From Tumebacillus permanentifrigoris (GTDB taxonomy: Bacteria > Bacillota > Bacilli > Tumebacillales > Tumebacillaceae), in contig NZ_QGGL01000003.1 of the NCBI RefSeq assembly GCF_003148565.1, positions 239,223 to 303,222 on the forward strand: a DNA stretch of 64,000 bases, written 5' to 3'. The notes beneath the pieces were generated by a model. The model was not told the origin of the DNA. It saw nothing but the letters and a program-made list of their open reading frames with translations, and ran no database searches. Position 1 is the stretch's first letter. Each line of letters begins with the position of its first letter. A program made the translations under genes and the position numbers. Below are positions 37,657 to 46,380 of the stretch, in pieces.

Positions 37657-39429
37657 TCAGCAGCTATAGCTGTCTGCCTCGATCTGACGCTTGGCGATGC
37701 GGCGCTTGCGATCGACGGTGCCATCTGGGTAGAAGCGGGCGAACTGTTGCGGGATCAGCGTGCGGAACTGGCCGACGCGGTCGGCGGTCAGCAAGTTCAC
37801 CAGCACTTGGCGCGCGAGCATCTCGCCTTGCAGGAACGCATCGTCGACAAAAGCGACCGTGAGGTCGCGCTTCAACGCTTCCCGCTCCTCCCCATTTCTC
37901 GCAATCGCCCGCTCTGTGCGCAACAGGGCACTCTCCATCGCGTAGAGCTGGATTCCAAGTTCAGACAGCTTCATCACCGTCTCCTGCTCCGCTTCCAAGC
38001 GCTCTTGGTGCTCCTCATACGCGAGGCCGAGCAGGGTCAGGAAGACGCGACGGACAGCGGAGACCATGTCGCGTTCACGGCTCTGCGGTCCCTCCGCAGT
38101 TGGCGCTTCCCCGAACAGTTCAGCGGTCGCACGTTCGATCGCGTCCGATACGGGCAATGCGCCCGCGGACGCTTTTTTTATCAACAGGCCCGGCACGAGC
38201 AGGCGGTTGACTTCGTTCGTGCCTTCATAGACCCGGTTGATGCGTGCGTCGCGGTACATCTGCTCGATGCGGTATTCGCGCATATAGCCATAGCCACCGT
38301 GCAGTTGCAAGCTCTCATCGACCGTGGCTTGCAACGTTTCCGAGCCGAACACTTTGCAGATCGAGCATTCGATCGCGTACTCCATCAAGGCTTTGGCGAG
38401 CACGCGGGGATCGGTCTCCTCATAGAGACCGCCGAGTGCGTCTTCGAGCAAGTGCGCTGTGCGGTATTCCAACGATTCCATCGCGTAGAGGCGCGCTGCC
38501 ATCGTGGCGAGCTTCTCCTGCGTCGCGGGCAAACTGGACAGCGGTCGGTTGAATTGCACGCGGCTCTTGCTGTAGCGCAGTCCTTCTGCAAAAGCAGCCT
38601 TGGCCCCGCCAAGCGCTGCCGCTCCGAGATTGAAGCGGCCGAGGTTCAGCACGTTGAACGCGATCACATGTCCGCGCCCTACCTCGCCGAGCAGATTCTC
38701 GACGGGGACGAGGCAGTCTTCCAAAAACACCTGACGCGTCGACGACGATTTGATCCCCATCTTGTTCTCCTCCGGGCCCAAGGAGAGGCCAGGGAAGTTT
38801 TTCTCGACGAGGAACGCGGTGAACTGGGTGCCATCGACCTTCGCGTAGACGATGAAGGTATCTGCAAAACCTGCGTTGGTGATGAACTGCTTGGTGCCGT
38901 TCAGGACGTAATGCGTGCCTGCTGCGTTCAGCTTGGCAGTGGTTTTGGCCCCGAGCGCGTCAGAACCCGCCGCGGGTTCGGTCAGGCAGTACGCGCCAAG
39001 GTATTCACCCGATGCGAGCTTCGGCAAGTACTTGGCTTTCTGCTCCTCCGTGCCGAAGTAGGTGATCGGGAGGGTCGCGATGCCCGTGTGGTTGAGATGC
39101 ATCACGCTGTACCCACCGATTTGCCCGATCTCTTCCCCGACGATGACCTTGGTGATTTTGTCGAGCCCTAAGCCTTCGTAGGCTTCTGGGACACTATGTG
39201 CCAACAGGCCGAGGTTCCCTGCTTTTTTCAAAAGCGAGACGGTGAAGTCCCAATCTTGGCTTTCCAAACGCTCGTTGTGAGGCAGGACTTCCTTTTGAGC
39301 AAAGTCGCGCGCGAGCTGGCGGATCATGCGGTGTTCGTCCGTGAAGTCTTCCGGGGTGAACACCGCGCCCTGTGCCGTCGCTCCGATCAGGAACTGACCT
39401 CCTGCTTGTTGATCTTGAACCGAACGCAT
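37657..39429 (-). CDS. Acyl-CoA dehydrogenase, FadE-like
   Basis: 590 residues, the longer form seen in Bacillus FadE, with an extra C-terminal domain of about 190 residues. FAD/acyl-CoA dehydrogenase motifs: YCLTEPAAGSDA, IKSSSTRQVFLEDCLVP, and QLHGGYGYMREYRIEQMYRDARINRVYEGTNEV (the catalytic Glu is in YEGTNE). First oxidation of beta-oxidation, FAD-dependent. ATG 39429 has AAGGAGGGA; 36 upstream codons overlap the promoter and were rejected. A perfect palindrome resembling a FadR (TetR) operator lies 81 bp upstream. Confidence 0.92.
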   Translation of the reverse strand: MRSVQDQQAGGQFLIGATAQGAVFTPEDFTDEHRMIRQLARDFAQKEVLPHNERLESQDWDFTVSLLKKAGNLGLLAHSVPEAYEGLGLDKITKVIVGEEIGQIGGYSVMHLNHTGIATLPITYFGTEEQKAKYLPKLASGEYLGAYCLTEPAAGSDALGAKTTAKLNAAGTHYVLNGTKQFITNAGFADTFIVYAKVDGTQFTAFLVEKNFPGLSLGPEENKMGIKSSSTRQVFLEDCLVPVENLLGEVGRGHVIAFNVLNLGRFNLGAAALGGAKAAFAEGLRYSKSRVQFNRPLSSLPATQEKLATMAARLYAMESLEYRTAHLLEDALGGLYEETDPRVLAKALMEYAIECSICKVFGSETLQATVDESLQLHGGYGYMREYRIEQMYRDARINRVYEGTNEVNRLLVPGLLIKKASAGALPVSDAIERATAELFGEAPTAEGPQSRERDMVSAVRRVFLTLLGLAYEEHQERLEAEQETVMKLSELGIQLYAMESALLRTERAIARNGEEREALKRDLTVAFVDDAFLQGEMLARQVLVNLLTADRVGQFRTLIPQQFARFYPDGTVDRKRRIAKRQIEADSYSC

Positions 39430-39509
39430 GTCGGTCCCTCCTTTGTCTATCAAAGTGCGGTGTGGTCCCTTTCGCAGGGGTCCGTGTTTGTGTCTCCTAT
39501 CGTACCTTC

Positions 39510-39527
39510 CGAACGACTGGTCGTTCG
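39510..39527 (-). promoter_or_regulatory. FadR/TetR-type operator palindrome upstream of the FadE-like gene
   Basis: CGAACGAC-TG-GTCGTTCG, a perfect 18 bp inverted repeat. It has the spacing and GAAYGA/TCRTTC core of the Bacillus FadR box. TACGAT (39500-39505 region, minus strand) five bases further on is a possible -10, so a bound repressor would block the promoter. Confidence 0.6.
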
Positions 39528-39620
39528 AATTCATCACCGTGGTTTCCGGATGTATACAGTATTCGTGAATATTCGGATGCTTCCCTTTTTATCCGTGCCA
39601 GCATGCGAGATTTTTTCTAG

Positions 39621-39660
39621 AAAAAAAGCAGCCGACTCGTTGGAGTCTAGCTGCTTTTTT
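39621..39660 (-). terminator. Terminator of the SARP-like activator gene
   Basis: AAAAAAGCAGC..GACTC/GAGTC..GCTGCTTTTTT hairpin, 11 bases after the stop at 39672. Confidence 0.85.
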
Positions 39661-39671
39661 GTTCGAACGTG

Positions 39672-42600
39672 TTACTCCCGAACCAACCGCCGATACAACC
39701 GCGCCGTCTCCTCCATCGGTTCCAGACCCAGATGCTCCTCTAGATTGGTCACGCAGTTTTTGTATGTGGAGATCAGCAGGTTGCGGTTGCCGATCTGAGC
39801 ATAACAGTTCATCAGCAACCGGTACGCAGGTTCCCAACAGGCATCATGGGCGAGAATCGTCTCGGCACAGCGCACGGCTCCAGCCACATCGCCACCTTCG
39901 TAACTGAGGCGAGACAGCACTTCCTGCGCGCGCAGATACAACGTGCGCAGACGCTCACGTTCAGCGGCACACCAGTCTAGATAGGGCGAGTACTGCAGGT
40001 AGTCACCTCTGTAGTGCGCGAGTGCTGATTTCAACTCACGGCAAGCGGCCACGCTGTCACCTAGCTCAGCGAGGGCCAGCCCTTTTTCCACTAACGCTTT
40101 GAACTCCTCCGCATCCACCCACACCGCCACTTGCCGATTCAAGCGATACGCCGTATCGACCCGTTCGACAAAAAACGAATCGGAGCGTGCCTCCCGCTTC
40201 GGCTCCAAGGCGTTTGTTAGCGCATTCATCGCGACTTTAAAATCACGGTTCGCCGTCTTCTCATCCACATCTGGCCATAGCAAGTCATAGATCTCATCTC
40301 GCTGCAACAACTGTCCCTGCCGCGTGACCAGCAGTTGGAACAATTGCTTGGATTTCTCCCGCTTCCATTCCTTGCGCCCAACTTCCTCCAGCCCGCGATA
40401 GACCTCAAAGTGCCCTAAGGTGCAAATTCGCAACGTATAGCCAGGATGGTGCAGGAGATGCTTGCCGCCCATCGCCTTCAACAAGCGTTCTGCCCCCTCC
40501 AAGCCCAACTCATCACGGGCTGCCAGCAGGAACGGAATCGTCATCTGCAGGTCGTGTGGGCCAAACATCGTGCGGCGCAAGAATATGTTTTCATAGCCGC
40601 CATCCTCCACACCTTCGAACAGCAGGCGCACGCTGTGTTCGAACTCCTTCGAACGACCATTGCGGTGGTAGAGGATCGAGAGGAACAAGCGCACGGTGGT
40701 GAGACAGTACGTATCCCCGCACGCGAGAAAGCCCTGCTCCGCCTCCGCCAGCCACGTCAGCGCTTCCTCGTCCTGTCCCCACGCGGTCCAGATGCCGCCG
40801 ATCGCGAGTCGAATCAAGTTTGCACACCACAAGTCCTCGACGTTTAACGCCAGCTCCAAGCCTGTCCGGGCATAGACATGCGCCTGCTCCAGATCGCCCA
40901 ACATCCCCGCCACATGGCAGAGTCCCATCATCGCCTCAACTTTGCCACGCTCGACCAGCAACGAGTCGGCCATCTGCACCGAGCGGCGGAAGTGCTCCTG
41001 TGCCGTCTGCAGATCTCCAGCCAGCGCCACAGCGTGCCCAAGCCGGATGTAGCCGACCATCTCCACAAACGGCGACCGCAGCTCTTGCCCAACCTCGATG
41101 CCTTGCTCCGCATGGGAGCGCGCAGAATCCAGTTCGCCGGTCATCGAATCGATCAGCGACCGCAACAACGTCATCTCGCGGTGCGACTTGGCGATGCGCT
41201 GCGGTGCGCGCTCGCTGTCCTTGCCGAGAAACTCCTGGGTCAGTTCGCAGGCAGATCGCAACCGTCCCGCCCGCAAGTGCAAGCGCACATCCAGCTCATC
41301 GCACACCACACTCGGCACCAACTCGCCCGCCCGTTGTAAAAACGATTCCGCCAAGTGCAACTGCCCGCTATTCGTATGGTTCTCCGCCAACAACCTCAAC
41401 AGCGCCGCCCGCTCGTGCGGGTAGCGCTCCTCCAGCACGTCGATCGCCTTGTGCAACCACGGCGTCGCTTTGCCCGGTTGGATGGTGTCGAGATAAACTT
41501 GTGCTTGACCCCGGTAGACGTAGCTCCGTCCGAGCGGATCACTTTTTTGGATAAATGCGCCCTCCGCCAGCGTGTACCAATGCACCGCTTCATGAAAGCG
41601 TGACGTGACCCGGTCGATCTCGCCACGCCAGTACAAGATCTGGGGGTGTCGCTCCAACACAGAGCTTGGCAGTCGGTCGATCCAGCCCTTTAACAGCTCC
41701 ATCCGACCATTCGCCAAGCACTCCGCCCCGCGTTCCAGCAACAAGTACACAACCTGATCGGCATCCCCCGCTTCATCATAATGGGAGAGCGCCTTTTGCA
41801 GATCGCCCTGTTCGCAATAGTACCCGGCGGCCGTGCGGTGCAAATCAGCCCACTCCGCCGATGTCAGCGCCGATTGGGAATGTTCGAGCAAAAACTGCTG
41901 GAACAAGCGGTGATAGCGATACTCCGTTCCCTGTGCAGATCCCGTGACAAATAAACCCTTGCTCTCCAAGTGCCGCAGCGTCTCTGCAGAATCCTCACGT
42001 TCGAGCAACAGGTCGCACAGCGGCGCGTTCATCGATTCCAACAAACTCGTTCGCGTCAAAAACGCCCGCACCTCCGGTGGCTGGCGGTCGAACACTTCCT
42101 CCGCGAGGTAGTGGAACAACGGCACCCCGGCCTGTCCCTGCAAGTGCCAAAGTTTCGGCAACTCCACACCGCGCTCCATGCCCTTCCAGACCATCTGCAA
42201 CGCGATGATCCAACCTTCTGTCTGTTCCAGCAACTCTCCGGCCTGATCGGATGACAACTCAAGTCCGTAGGCTTGGCGGAACAACTGGTCGATCTCCTCG
42301 GCAGTGAACGCGAGATCCGTTTTGTCGATCAAGAGCAGGTCGCAGGTGACGTTCAGGCGTTTGATAGCCGGAGTATCCAAGGCATTGCGGCTGCCGAGGA
42401 CGAGATGTACATGTCCTGGGAGATAGCGAATCAACAAGTCTGTCAACGTGCGAATCTCCGGCACATTGGCAATCGTGTGGTAATCGTCGAGGACGAGGAT
42501 GCTCGGATCAGGCGCCCCCTCTGCCAAATCGTTGAGCAACAAGGTCAGACAAGGCTGCAAAATGGCCGTCGTCGCCTCCGCCTCCTCCAACAAGCGCCGG

Positions 42601-42896
42601 GAGCGCTCGCCCAGCGCAGGGTCAAGCGTTTGTACGGAACGAATCAGGTATTGCAAAAACAACAACGGATCGCGCTCACCTTCTTCGAGTGAACACCACG
42701 CCACATGATCGAACTGTGGGCAGAGGTGGGTGACCAACGCAGTGCTCTTGCCGTACCCCGCGTCTGCTTGGACCAGTGTAACCGGGTAATCGATCACACT
42801 GGAGAACAGTTCGTCCAAGCGACGTCGCTTCAAACATTGTTGCTTCACGCGGGGCGGGACCAATTTGGTTGTCAGCACGTACTGTCCTTCTCTCAA
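39672..42896 (-). CDS. Large ATP-binding activator: MalT-like STAND ATPase + TPR + SARP-type (winged helix/BTAD) C-terminus
   Basis: 1074 residues. N-terminal STAND/NB-ARC-type ATPase: Walker A QADAGYGKSTALV, Walker B SILVLDDYHTI. Middle of TPR-like helices (about 330-770). C-terminal OmpR-like winged helix (about 800-880; LRICTLGHFEVYRG... KSKQLFQLLVTRQGQLLQRDEIYDLLWPD) followed by a BTAD domain (about 905-1060; FKALVEKGLAL...YSPYLDWCAAERERL). This is SARP architecture, not the LuxR helix-turn-helix of true MalT. SARPs bind 11-bp-spaced direct repeats next to the -10 and recruit RNA polymerase. TTG 42896 has GAGGAGG eight bases upstream. Likely activator of the acyl/PHB block; the effector is unknown. 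Confidence 0.88.
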   Translation of the reverse strand: MREGQYVLTTKLVPPRVKQQCLKRRRLDELFSSVIDYPVTLVQADAGYGKSTALVTHLCPQFDHVAWCSLEEGERDPLLFLQYLIRSVQTLDPALGERSRRLLEEAEATTAILQPCLTLLLNDLAEGAPDPSILVLDDYHTIANVPEIRTLTDLLIRYLPGHVHLVLGSRNALDTPAIKRLNVTCDLLLIDKTDLAFTAEEIDQLFRQAYGLELSSDQAGELLEQTEGWIIALQMVWKGMERGVELPKLWHLQGQAGVPLFHYLAEEVFDRQPPEVRAFLTRTSLLESMNAPLCDLLLEREDSAETLRHLESKGLFVTGSAQGTEYRYHRLFQQFLLEHSQSALTSAEWADLHRTAAGYYCEQGDLQKALSHYDEAGDADQVVYLLLERGAECLANGRMELLKGWIDRLPSSVLERHPQILYWRGEIDRVTSRFHEAVHWYTLAEGAFIQKSDPLGRSYVYRGQAQVYLDTIQPGKATPWLHKAIDVLEERYPHERAALLRLLAENHTNSGQLHLAESFLQRAGELVPSVVCDELDVRLHLRAGRLRSACELTQEFLGKDSERAPQRIAKSHREMTLLRSLIDSMTGELDSARSHAEQGIEVGQELRSPFVEMVGYIRLGHAVALAGDLQTAQEHFRRSVQMADSLLVERGKVEAMMGLCHVAGMLGDLEQAHVYARTGLELALNVEDLWCANLIRLAIGGIWTAWGQDEEALTWLAEAEQGFLACGDTYCLTTVRLFLSILYHRNGRSKEFEHSVRLLFEGVEDGGYENIFLRRTMFGPHDLQMTIPFLLAARDELGLEGAERLLKAMGGKHLLHHPGYTLRICTLGHFEVYRGLEEVGRKEWKREKSKQLFQLLVTRQGQLLQRDEIYDLLWPDVDEKTANRDFKVAMNALTNALEPKREARSDSFFVERVDTAYRLNRQVAVWVDAEEFKALVEKGLALAELGDSVAACRELKSALAHYRGDYLQYSPYLDWCAAERERLRTLYLRAQEVLSRLSYEGGDVAGAVRCAETILAHDACWEPAYRLLMNCYAQIGNRNLLISTYKNCVTNLEEHLGLEPMEETARLYRRLVRE

Positions 42897-42930
42897 GCGG
42901 ATGCCCTCCTCACGTTGTTCAAAAACAAGC

Positions 42931-42962
42931 ACACCCGCATCCATTTGGATGCGGGTTCCCCG
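42931..42962 (-). terminator. Terminator of the acyl-CoA ligase operon
   Basis: ACCCGCATCCA/TGGATGCGGGT hairpin followed by GTGCTTGTTTTT in the minus direction, directly after the stop at 42964. The activator gene start is about 35 bp further, so some read-through could feed it. Confidence 0.85.
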
Positions 42963-42963
42963 T

Positions 42964-44475
42964 TCACGCCGTCTCGTTGTGCGTGGATAGGTGCACAATC
43001 GATTTTTTGTCAATTTTGCCTACGGATGTTTTCGGTAGGTCGCGGACGAACAAGAACTGCTTGGGGATCTTGTAACCAGCCAGCTTGTCGGTGCAATATT
43101 CCTTCAATTGCTCTGGAGATACGGACACGCCGGGTCGCAACACCAGCACCGCCGTGACGGCCTCGCCCCATTTGGTATCGGGCAGGCCGACCACCGCGAC
43201 TTCAGAGACGGCGGGATGTTGCTCCAATATATGCTCGACTTCCAGCGGGTAAACGTTTTCACCGCCGGTGATGATCATGTCTTTTTTGCGACCGACGATG
43301 AAGTGGCAACCGTCCGCATCGCGGCGAGCGAGGTCTCCTGTGCGCAACCAGCCGTCCACCAGCGTCTCCGCTGTGCTCTCAGGCTTGTTCCAATAGCCGG
43401 TGAACACGTGTGGGCCTTGAATCCAAACTTCGCCCGTCACATCCGTACCTACGTCCAGACCTTGCTCATCGACGATGCGGATCTGGTTGTGGAACATCGG
43501 CACGCCGACCGAGCCGATTTTTTGCTTGGCGCGTTCCGGGTGGATGTAGAAATTATTAGGTCCTGCTTCGGTCAGCCCGTAGCCTTCCTTGAAGGCCAAG
43601 CCCTTTGCCCAAAACGCTTCGTAGATCGAGAGCGGACAGGGCGCAGCACCCGAGAGGAATGTATGCATCGTCGTAAATTGCGCCGCGGTAAATTCTGGCG
43701 AGGTGACCAACGAGTGGTAGACGGTGGGGACGAACAGCGCGATCGTACAGCGTTCTCGCTCCAACACCTCCAGCACCGCAGCCGGTGTGAGGTCACGTCC
43801 GACCACTACCGTCCCTCCCGCATACAACACCGGGGTGGTCAAGGCATTCAATCCACCCGTGTGGAACATCGGCATGTACACCGGGGTCACGTCTTGCTCG
43901 GTCAGCCCCCAGGAGAGCACCGTGTTGATCGAGTTCCAGAGGATGGCTCGATGTGACAGGACCACGCCCTTCGCCTGCCCGGTCGTTCCGCCTGTATAGA
44001 TGATCGCCCACGGGTCCTCCAGTTCCACCTCGACCGGAATCGCTGCAGCACCGTCCGCGCAAGACACGATGCGTTCGTAGCCCTGCTGCTCAAGCAACAG
44101 CGGGACAGGAACGCGCGCAGCCAAGTCATGCGCCAAGTTCGCATAGGGTTCGAAATAGACCAAGACCTTCGGCGCGCAGTCGTTCAGCACGTAGGCCAAC
44201 TCCGGCGTTGAAAAGCGATAGTTTAAGGGGACGAACAGGGCACCGATTTTCGCGCAGGCGAAAAGCAACTCCAAGTAACTCGTCGAGTTCGGAGCCAGCA
44301 ACGCCACGCGGTCACCACGAACCACGCCATGTTGTTGCAGATAGCCCGCCAGTCGCCCAGCACGCACGTTAAACTGCTCATACGTGAGCCGAAGTCCCGT
44401 CTCCACCTCGACCAGCGCCAATTTGTGCGGGGTGAGGCGAGCGCGGCTCTGGAGCCAGTCGGTGGCGCGGCGCAT
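42964..44475 (-). CDS. Acyl-CoA synthetase (AMP-dependent), FadD/MenE-like
   Basis: 503 residues. ANL-superfamily motifs in order: AIIYTGGTTGQAKGVV (P-loop), GYGLTEAGPNN (A5), GWLRTGDLARRDADG (A7), VGRKKDMIITGGENVYPLEVE (A8) and the catalytic lysine in PKTSVGKIDKK. Activates a carboxylic acid to its CoA thioester with ATP. Chain length not readable. The ATG overlaps the stop of the FabG-like gene (TAATG), so both are translated together from the repeat-type promoter at 45257-45288. Confidence 0.93.
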   Translation of the reverse strand: MRRATDWLQSRARLTPHKLALVEVETGLRLTYEQFNVRAGRLAGYLQQHGVVRGDRVALLAPNSTSYLELLFACAKIGALFVPLNYRFSTPELAYVLNDCAPKVLVYFEPYANLAHDLAARVPVPLLLEQQGYERIVSCADGAAAIPVEVELEDPWAIIYTGGTTGQAKGVVLSHRAILWNSINTVLSWGLTEQDVTPVYMPMFHTGGLNALTTPVLYAGGTVVVGRDLTPAAVLEVLERERCTIALFVPTVYHSLVTSPEFTAAQFTTMHTFLSGAAPCPLSIYEAFWAKGLAFKEGYGLTEAGPNNFYIHPERAKQKIGSVGVPMFHNQIRIVDEQGLDVGTDVTGEVWIQGPHVFTGYWNKPESTAETLVDGWLRTGDLARRDADGCHFIVGRKKDMIITGGENVYPLEVEHILEQHPAVSEVAVVGLPDTKWGEAVTAVLVLRPGVSVSPEQLKEYCTDKLAGYKIPKQFLFVRDLPKTSVGKIDKKSIVHLSTHNETA

Positions 44476-45215
44476 TAGAGGGTCAAGCCTCCGTCCACGC
44501 TGAGCACCGCTCCGTTGACGAAGCTCGCATCATCTGACGCGAGGAACAGATAGGCTTTGGCAATATCCATCGGCTGGCCGAGGCGACGCAGTGGAGTTTT
44601 CTCCTCCATCAAGCCGAGGACTTTTTCCGGCATGCTGTCCGTCATGGCGGTCATGATGAAACCAGGTGCAACCGCGTTGACACGGACACCCTTCGGTCCG
44701 AGTTCCTTCGCCCATGACTTGGTCATGCCAATTACGCCTGCTTTGGCGGCCGCGTAGTTGGTTTGCCCCACGTTTCCATAGAGCCCGACGACAGAGGCCG
44801 CATTCAAGATCACGCCTGCCCCTTGTTGCATCATCACCCCTGCGACAAGTTGCGTACAGGTGAACACGCCGGTCAAGTTGATCGAGATGACTTGGTCCCA
44901 AGCCGCCGGGTCCATTTTGACCAAAAAGCCGTCGCGCGTGATGCCTGCGTTGTTGACGAGGATATCGATCCGTCCGAAACGGTTCAGCGCTGTATCGACG
45001 ATCGTCTGAACGTCCTCCCGATTGGAGACGTCCGCCTTCACAAATTCAGCTTCAGTGCCGAGCGCACGAAGTTCCTCTAGCGCTGCTTGCCCGCCCGCTT
45101 CGTTATAATCGGCGATGACGAGCTTCGCGCCGTTTTTGGCAAACAGCAGTGCGGTTTCTTTGCCGATTCCGCTCGCACCGCCGGTGATAATCGCTACTTG
45201 ATCAACCAACCGCAT
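44475..45215 (-). CDS. FabG-like SDR, first gene of the acyl-CoA ligase operon
   Basis: 246 residues. AIITGGASGIGKETALLFA, NNAGITRDGF, catalytic NAASVVGLYG...TNYAAAKAG, NAVAPGFIMTAM, C-terminal SVDGGLTL. Typical FabG/PhaB-type reductase for 3-oxoacyl thioesters. Operon partner is the acyl-CoA ligase; a role in beta-oxidation-type or PHB-type chemistry is inferred. Preceded by an AGGAGG-like site and the SARP-type promoter. Confidence 0.9.
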   Translation of the reverse strand: MRLVDQVAIITGGASGIGKETALLFAKNGAKLVIADYNEAGGQAALEELRALGTEAEFVKADVSNREDVQTIVDTALNRFGRIDILVNNAGITRDGFLVKMDPAAWDQVISINLTGVFTCTQLVAGVMMQQGAGVILNAASVVGLYGNVGQTNYAAAKAGVIGMTKSWAKELGPKGVRVNAVAPGFIMTAMTDSMPEKVLGLMEEKTPLRRLGQPMDIAKAYLFLASDDASFVNGAVLSVDGGLTL

Positions 45216-45256
45216 AGGGAAAACCTCCTAAAATCTCTCTTCAAATGTATAAGAGT

Positions 45257-45288
45257 ATTTTAGCAATCCGTTGTTGCAGAAGAGTTGC
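45257..45288 (-). promoter_or_regulatory. SARP-type promoter of the FabG-acyl-CoA ligase operon
   Basis: Minus strand: GCAAC (45288-45284) and GCAAC (45277-45273), 11 bp period; ten bases; TAAAAT (45262-45257) as -10; ATG 41 bases downstream. Same geometry as the sites at 30059, 35587 and 36716. Confidence 0.65.
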
Positions 45289-45348
45289 ACGATTTGCTAG
45301 AAAGCCGAATCGTCGGATAAAAAAACAAACTCTTACAATAGTATACCA

Positions 45349-45385
45349 AAAAGGGCCACCCAACTACACCAGTGGGTGGCTCGAT
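45349..45385 (-). terminator. Terminator of the SDR gene at 45455
   Basis: GAGCCACCCA/TGGGTGGCCC hairpin followed by TTTTTGG in the minus direction, about 70 bases after the stop. The interval holds nothing else I can name. Confidence 0.75.
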
Positions 45386-45454
45386 CTGTCGAACCAAAAC
45401 ACAAACTGCTCCGGCTTCCATACGCAGGTCCGAATTTATTCTCGATCAATGCGG

Positions 45455-46255
45455 TCATGACCAAATACCTTTCGAACCTTCGCTCTCAAACTTGTACTTT
45501 GTCAACACATCCTTGCCACCTGTCACCGCCAGCACAGTGCCGGTGATGAAGTCGGACGCCTCCGCACAGAAAAAGGCAATCGTGCGGGCGATGTCCTCCC
45601 CTGTGCCGACACGCCCGACTGGCGTGCCTGCATCCGTTATACGATGCACATCAGCGATATTGGCTTCCTTCCACTCGTGGGTGATGTCGCCAGGACAGAC
45701 CATGTTGACGGTGATGCCATGCTCAGCTTCCTCCAACGCCAGCGTCCGGGTCAACGACACCAACCCGACCTTCGCGGCGGCAAACGCCGAACGGAACATC
45801 CACGCCGGTGCCGAATCGGCCCGATCAAACCCGAAGTTCACGATGCGCCCCCAGCCGTTCTGACGCATATAGGGAATCACCAACTTGGACAAGTAAAACA
45901 CGCTGGTCAGATTGCCGTTGATCATCGCATTCCACTCATCTAACTCGTAGTCGGCCATTTTTTTGCGGGCGGCAATGTACGGCCCCGCGTTGTTGATCAA
46001 GATGTCGATGCGTCCAAACGCTTCGATCACGCCCTCGATCAACACTCGGCAATCCTCTGCATCGGAGACATCCCCCCGCACAGCCAACGCACGCACCGAA
46101 TAGTCGCGCTCCAACTCGCGTGCGAGATCGAGCGCTTTTTCCTGATTCGTCCGGTAATTGATCACTACATCTATGCCTTGTTTGGCGAGTTCAAGAGCTG
46201 TGCGTTTGCCAAGTCCTGTCGAACTGCCCGTTATGAGTGCTACTTTTTTCAACAC
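45455..46255 (-). CDS. SDR-fold protein with catalytic Tyr replaced by Phe
   Basis: 266 residues, SDR fold. Cofactor motif VALITGSSTGLGKRTALELA and INNAGPY are intact, but the active-site region reads NFGFDRADSAPAWMFRSAFAAAKVGL: the YxxxK tyrosine position is Phe (FAAAK) and the usual Ser position is not clear. It may be a binding or scaffold protein, or use another acid. Monocistronic, with a possible TTGTTT-16-TAATAC promoter near 46295-46320. Confidence 0.8.
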   Translation of the reverse strand: MLKKVALITGSSTGLGKRTALELAKQGIDVVINYRTNQEKALDLARELERDYSVRALAVRGDVSDAEDCRVLIEGVIEAFGRIDILINNAGPYIAARKKMADYELDEWNAMINGNLTSVFYLSKLVIPYMRQNGWGRIVNFGFDRADSAPAWMFRSAFAAAKVGLVSLTRTLALEEAEHGITVNMVCPGDITHEWKEANIADVHRITDAGTPVGRVGTGEDIARTIAFFCAEASDFITGTVLAVTGGKDVLTKYKFESEGSKGIWS

Positions 46256-46308
46256 AAAAAAGTTCCTCCACTAGTCAAGCGTGCCCCCCTAGTATTACCT
46301 ATCCTTTT

Positions 46309-46354
46309 ACAAAAAACAAGAACCCTTCTACGTTCAGGGTTCTTATCTTTTTGT
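46309..46354 (-). terminator. Terminator of the SbnI-like gene
   Basis: AAGAACCCTGAACG/CGTAGAAGGGTTCTT hairpin followed by GTTTTTTG in the minus direction, 27 bases after the stop at 46381. Confidence 0.85.
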
Positions 46355-46380
46355 AACCATGTGGTTGTGTCGCACGACGA

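Noticed and set aside
30059..45288. Reading the GYAAC repeats as sigma-54 (-24/-12) promoters
   Set aside because: No GG-N10-GC pattern on either strand; the constant 11 bp repeat and 10 bp to a -10 hexamer fit activator repeats better.
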